Below, one piece after another: positions 12,637 through 12,644 of a DNA stretch of 12,644 nucleotides. Source of the stretch: an uncultured Oscillibacter sp. (GTDB taxonomy: Bacteria; Bacillota_A; Clostridia; Oscillospirales; Oscillospiraceae). Made by a program: the position numbers and the translations under genes. The stretch lies in NCBI GenBank assembly GCA_951800675.1, contig CATOKC010000101.1, forward strand, positions 1-12,644, given 5' to 3'. Under the pieces are notes generated by a model that was given only the letters and a program-made list of their open reading frames with translations, did no database searches and was not told the origin of the DNA. The first letter of the stretch is position 1. Each line of letters begins with the position of its first letter.

Positions 12637-12644
12637 TGCTTATC

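Noticed and set aside
1..12644. CRISPR arrays, tRNA or rRNA genes, insertion-sequence ends
   Set aside because: No regularly spaced repeats with unique spacers, no cloverleaf or rRNA-like sequence and no transposase other than the serine recombinase were seen. The 15-bp repeats at 10049 are contiguous and in frame, so they are not CRISPR.

Overview
The window looks like a mobile-element insertion in a fairly GC-rich Firmicute, most likely a gut Clostridia/Oscillospiraceae relative. This is inferred from codon use, strong AGGAGG-type ribosome binding sites, the LSPSTQ-type amidase family and the style of the small phage-like proteins; no rRNA or other marker gene is present. There is no tRNA, rRNA or CRISPR array, and no gene-free stretch longer than about 300 bases.

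Left flank (1-~918): the tail of a host or older-prophage cell-wall amidase gene (Amidase_3 plus SH3), read leftward and ending in a strong terminator. Its first few codons are missing. The sequence switches, about 20-45 bases from the stop codon of a large serine recombinase (944-2278), to unrelated DNA. I read this as one end of an integrated element (attL/attR) that begins here and runs rightward out of the window.

Element, leftward block (944-3661): serine integrase, a DUF5067-like membrane-anchored protein and a zinc-ribbon membrane protein.

Element, lysogeny/immunity-like block (3662-6308): a visibly AT-richer island. Genes alternate strand in three successive tail-to-tail overlapping pairs: a 51-aa ORF against an XRE repressor, a 49-aa membrane peptide against a 164-aa membrane protein, and a 136-aa against a 145-aa membrane-anchored protein. 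The last two proteins are paralogues of each other. Two near-identical promoters (4255-4283 and 5930-5958) carry an 18-bp palindromic operator inside the -35/-10 spacer, and a third operator copy lies just upstream of the second promoter. The second promoter feeds a small Cro-like XRE gene (6105-6308). This is the layout of a temperate-phage or ICE genetic switch.

Element, rightward early/replication block (6105-12332): small unknown proteins, a 3D-domain cell-wall protein coupled to a PP-loop (CysH/PAPS reductase-like) protein, two phage-type accessory proteins, a winged-helix replication initiator with 15-bp repeats inside its gene (candidate origin), a DnaB-type helicase, and a ParA ATPase cut off after about 110 residues. 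At the right edge a leftward 89-aa basic protein of unknown function converges on parA, separated from it by a terminator.

Working together: the XRE pair and operators would set the lysogenic/active decision; leftward transcription would supply integrase and surface cargo; rightward transcription would supply replication. No capsid, tail, relaxase or type IV secretion gene is visible, so prophage versus ICE cannot be decided from this window.
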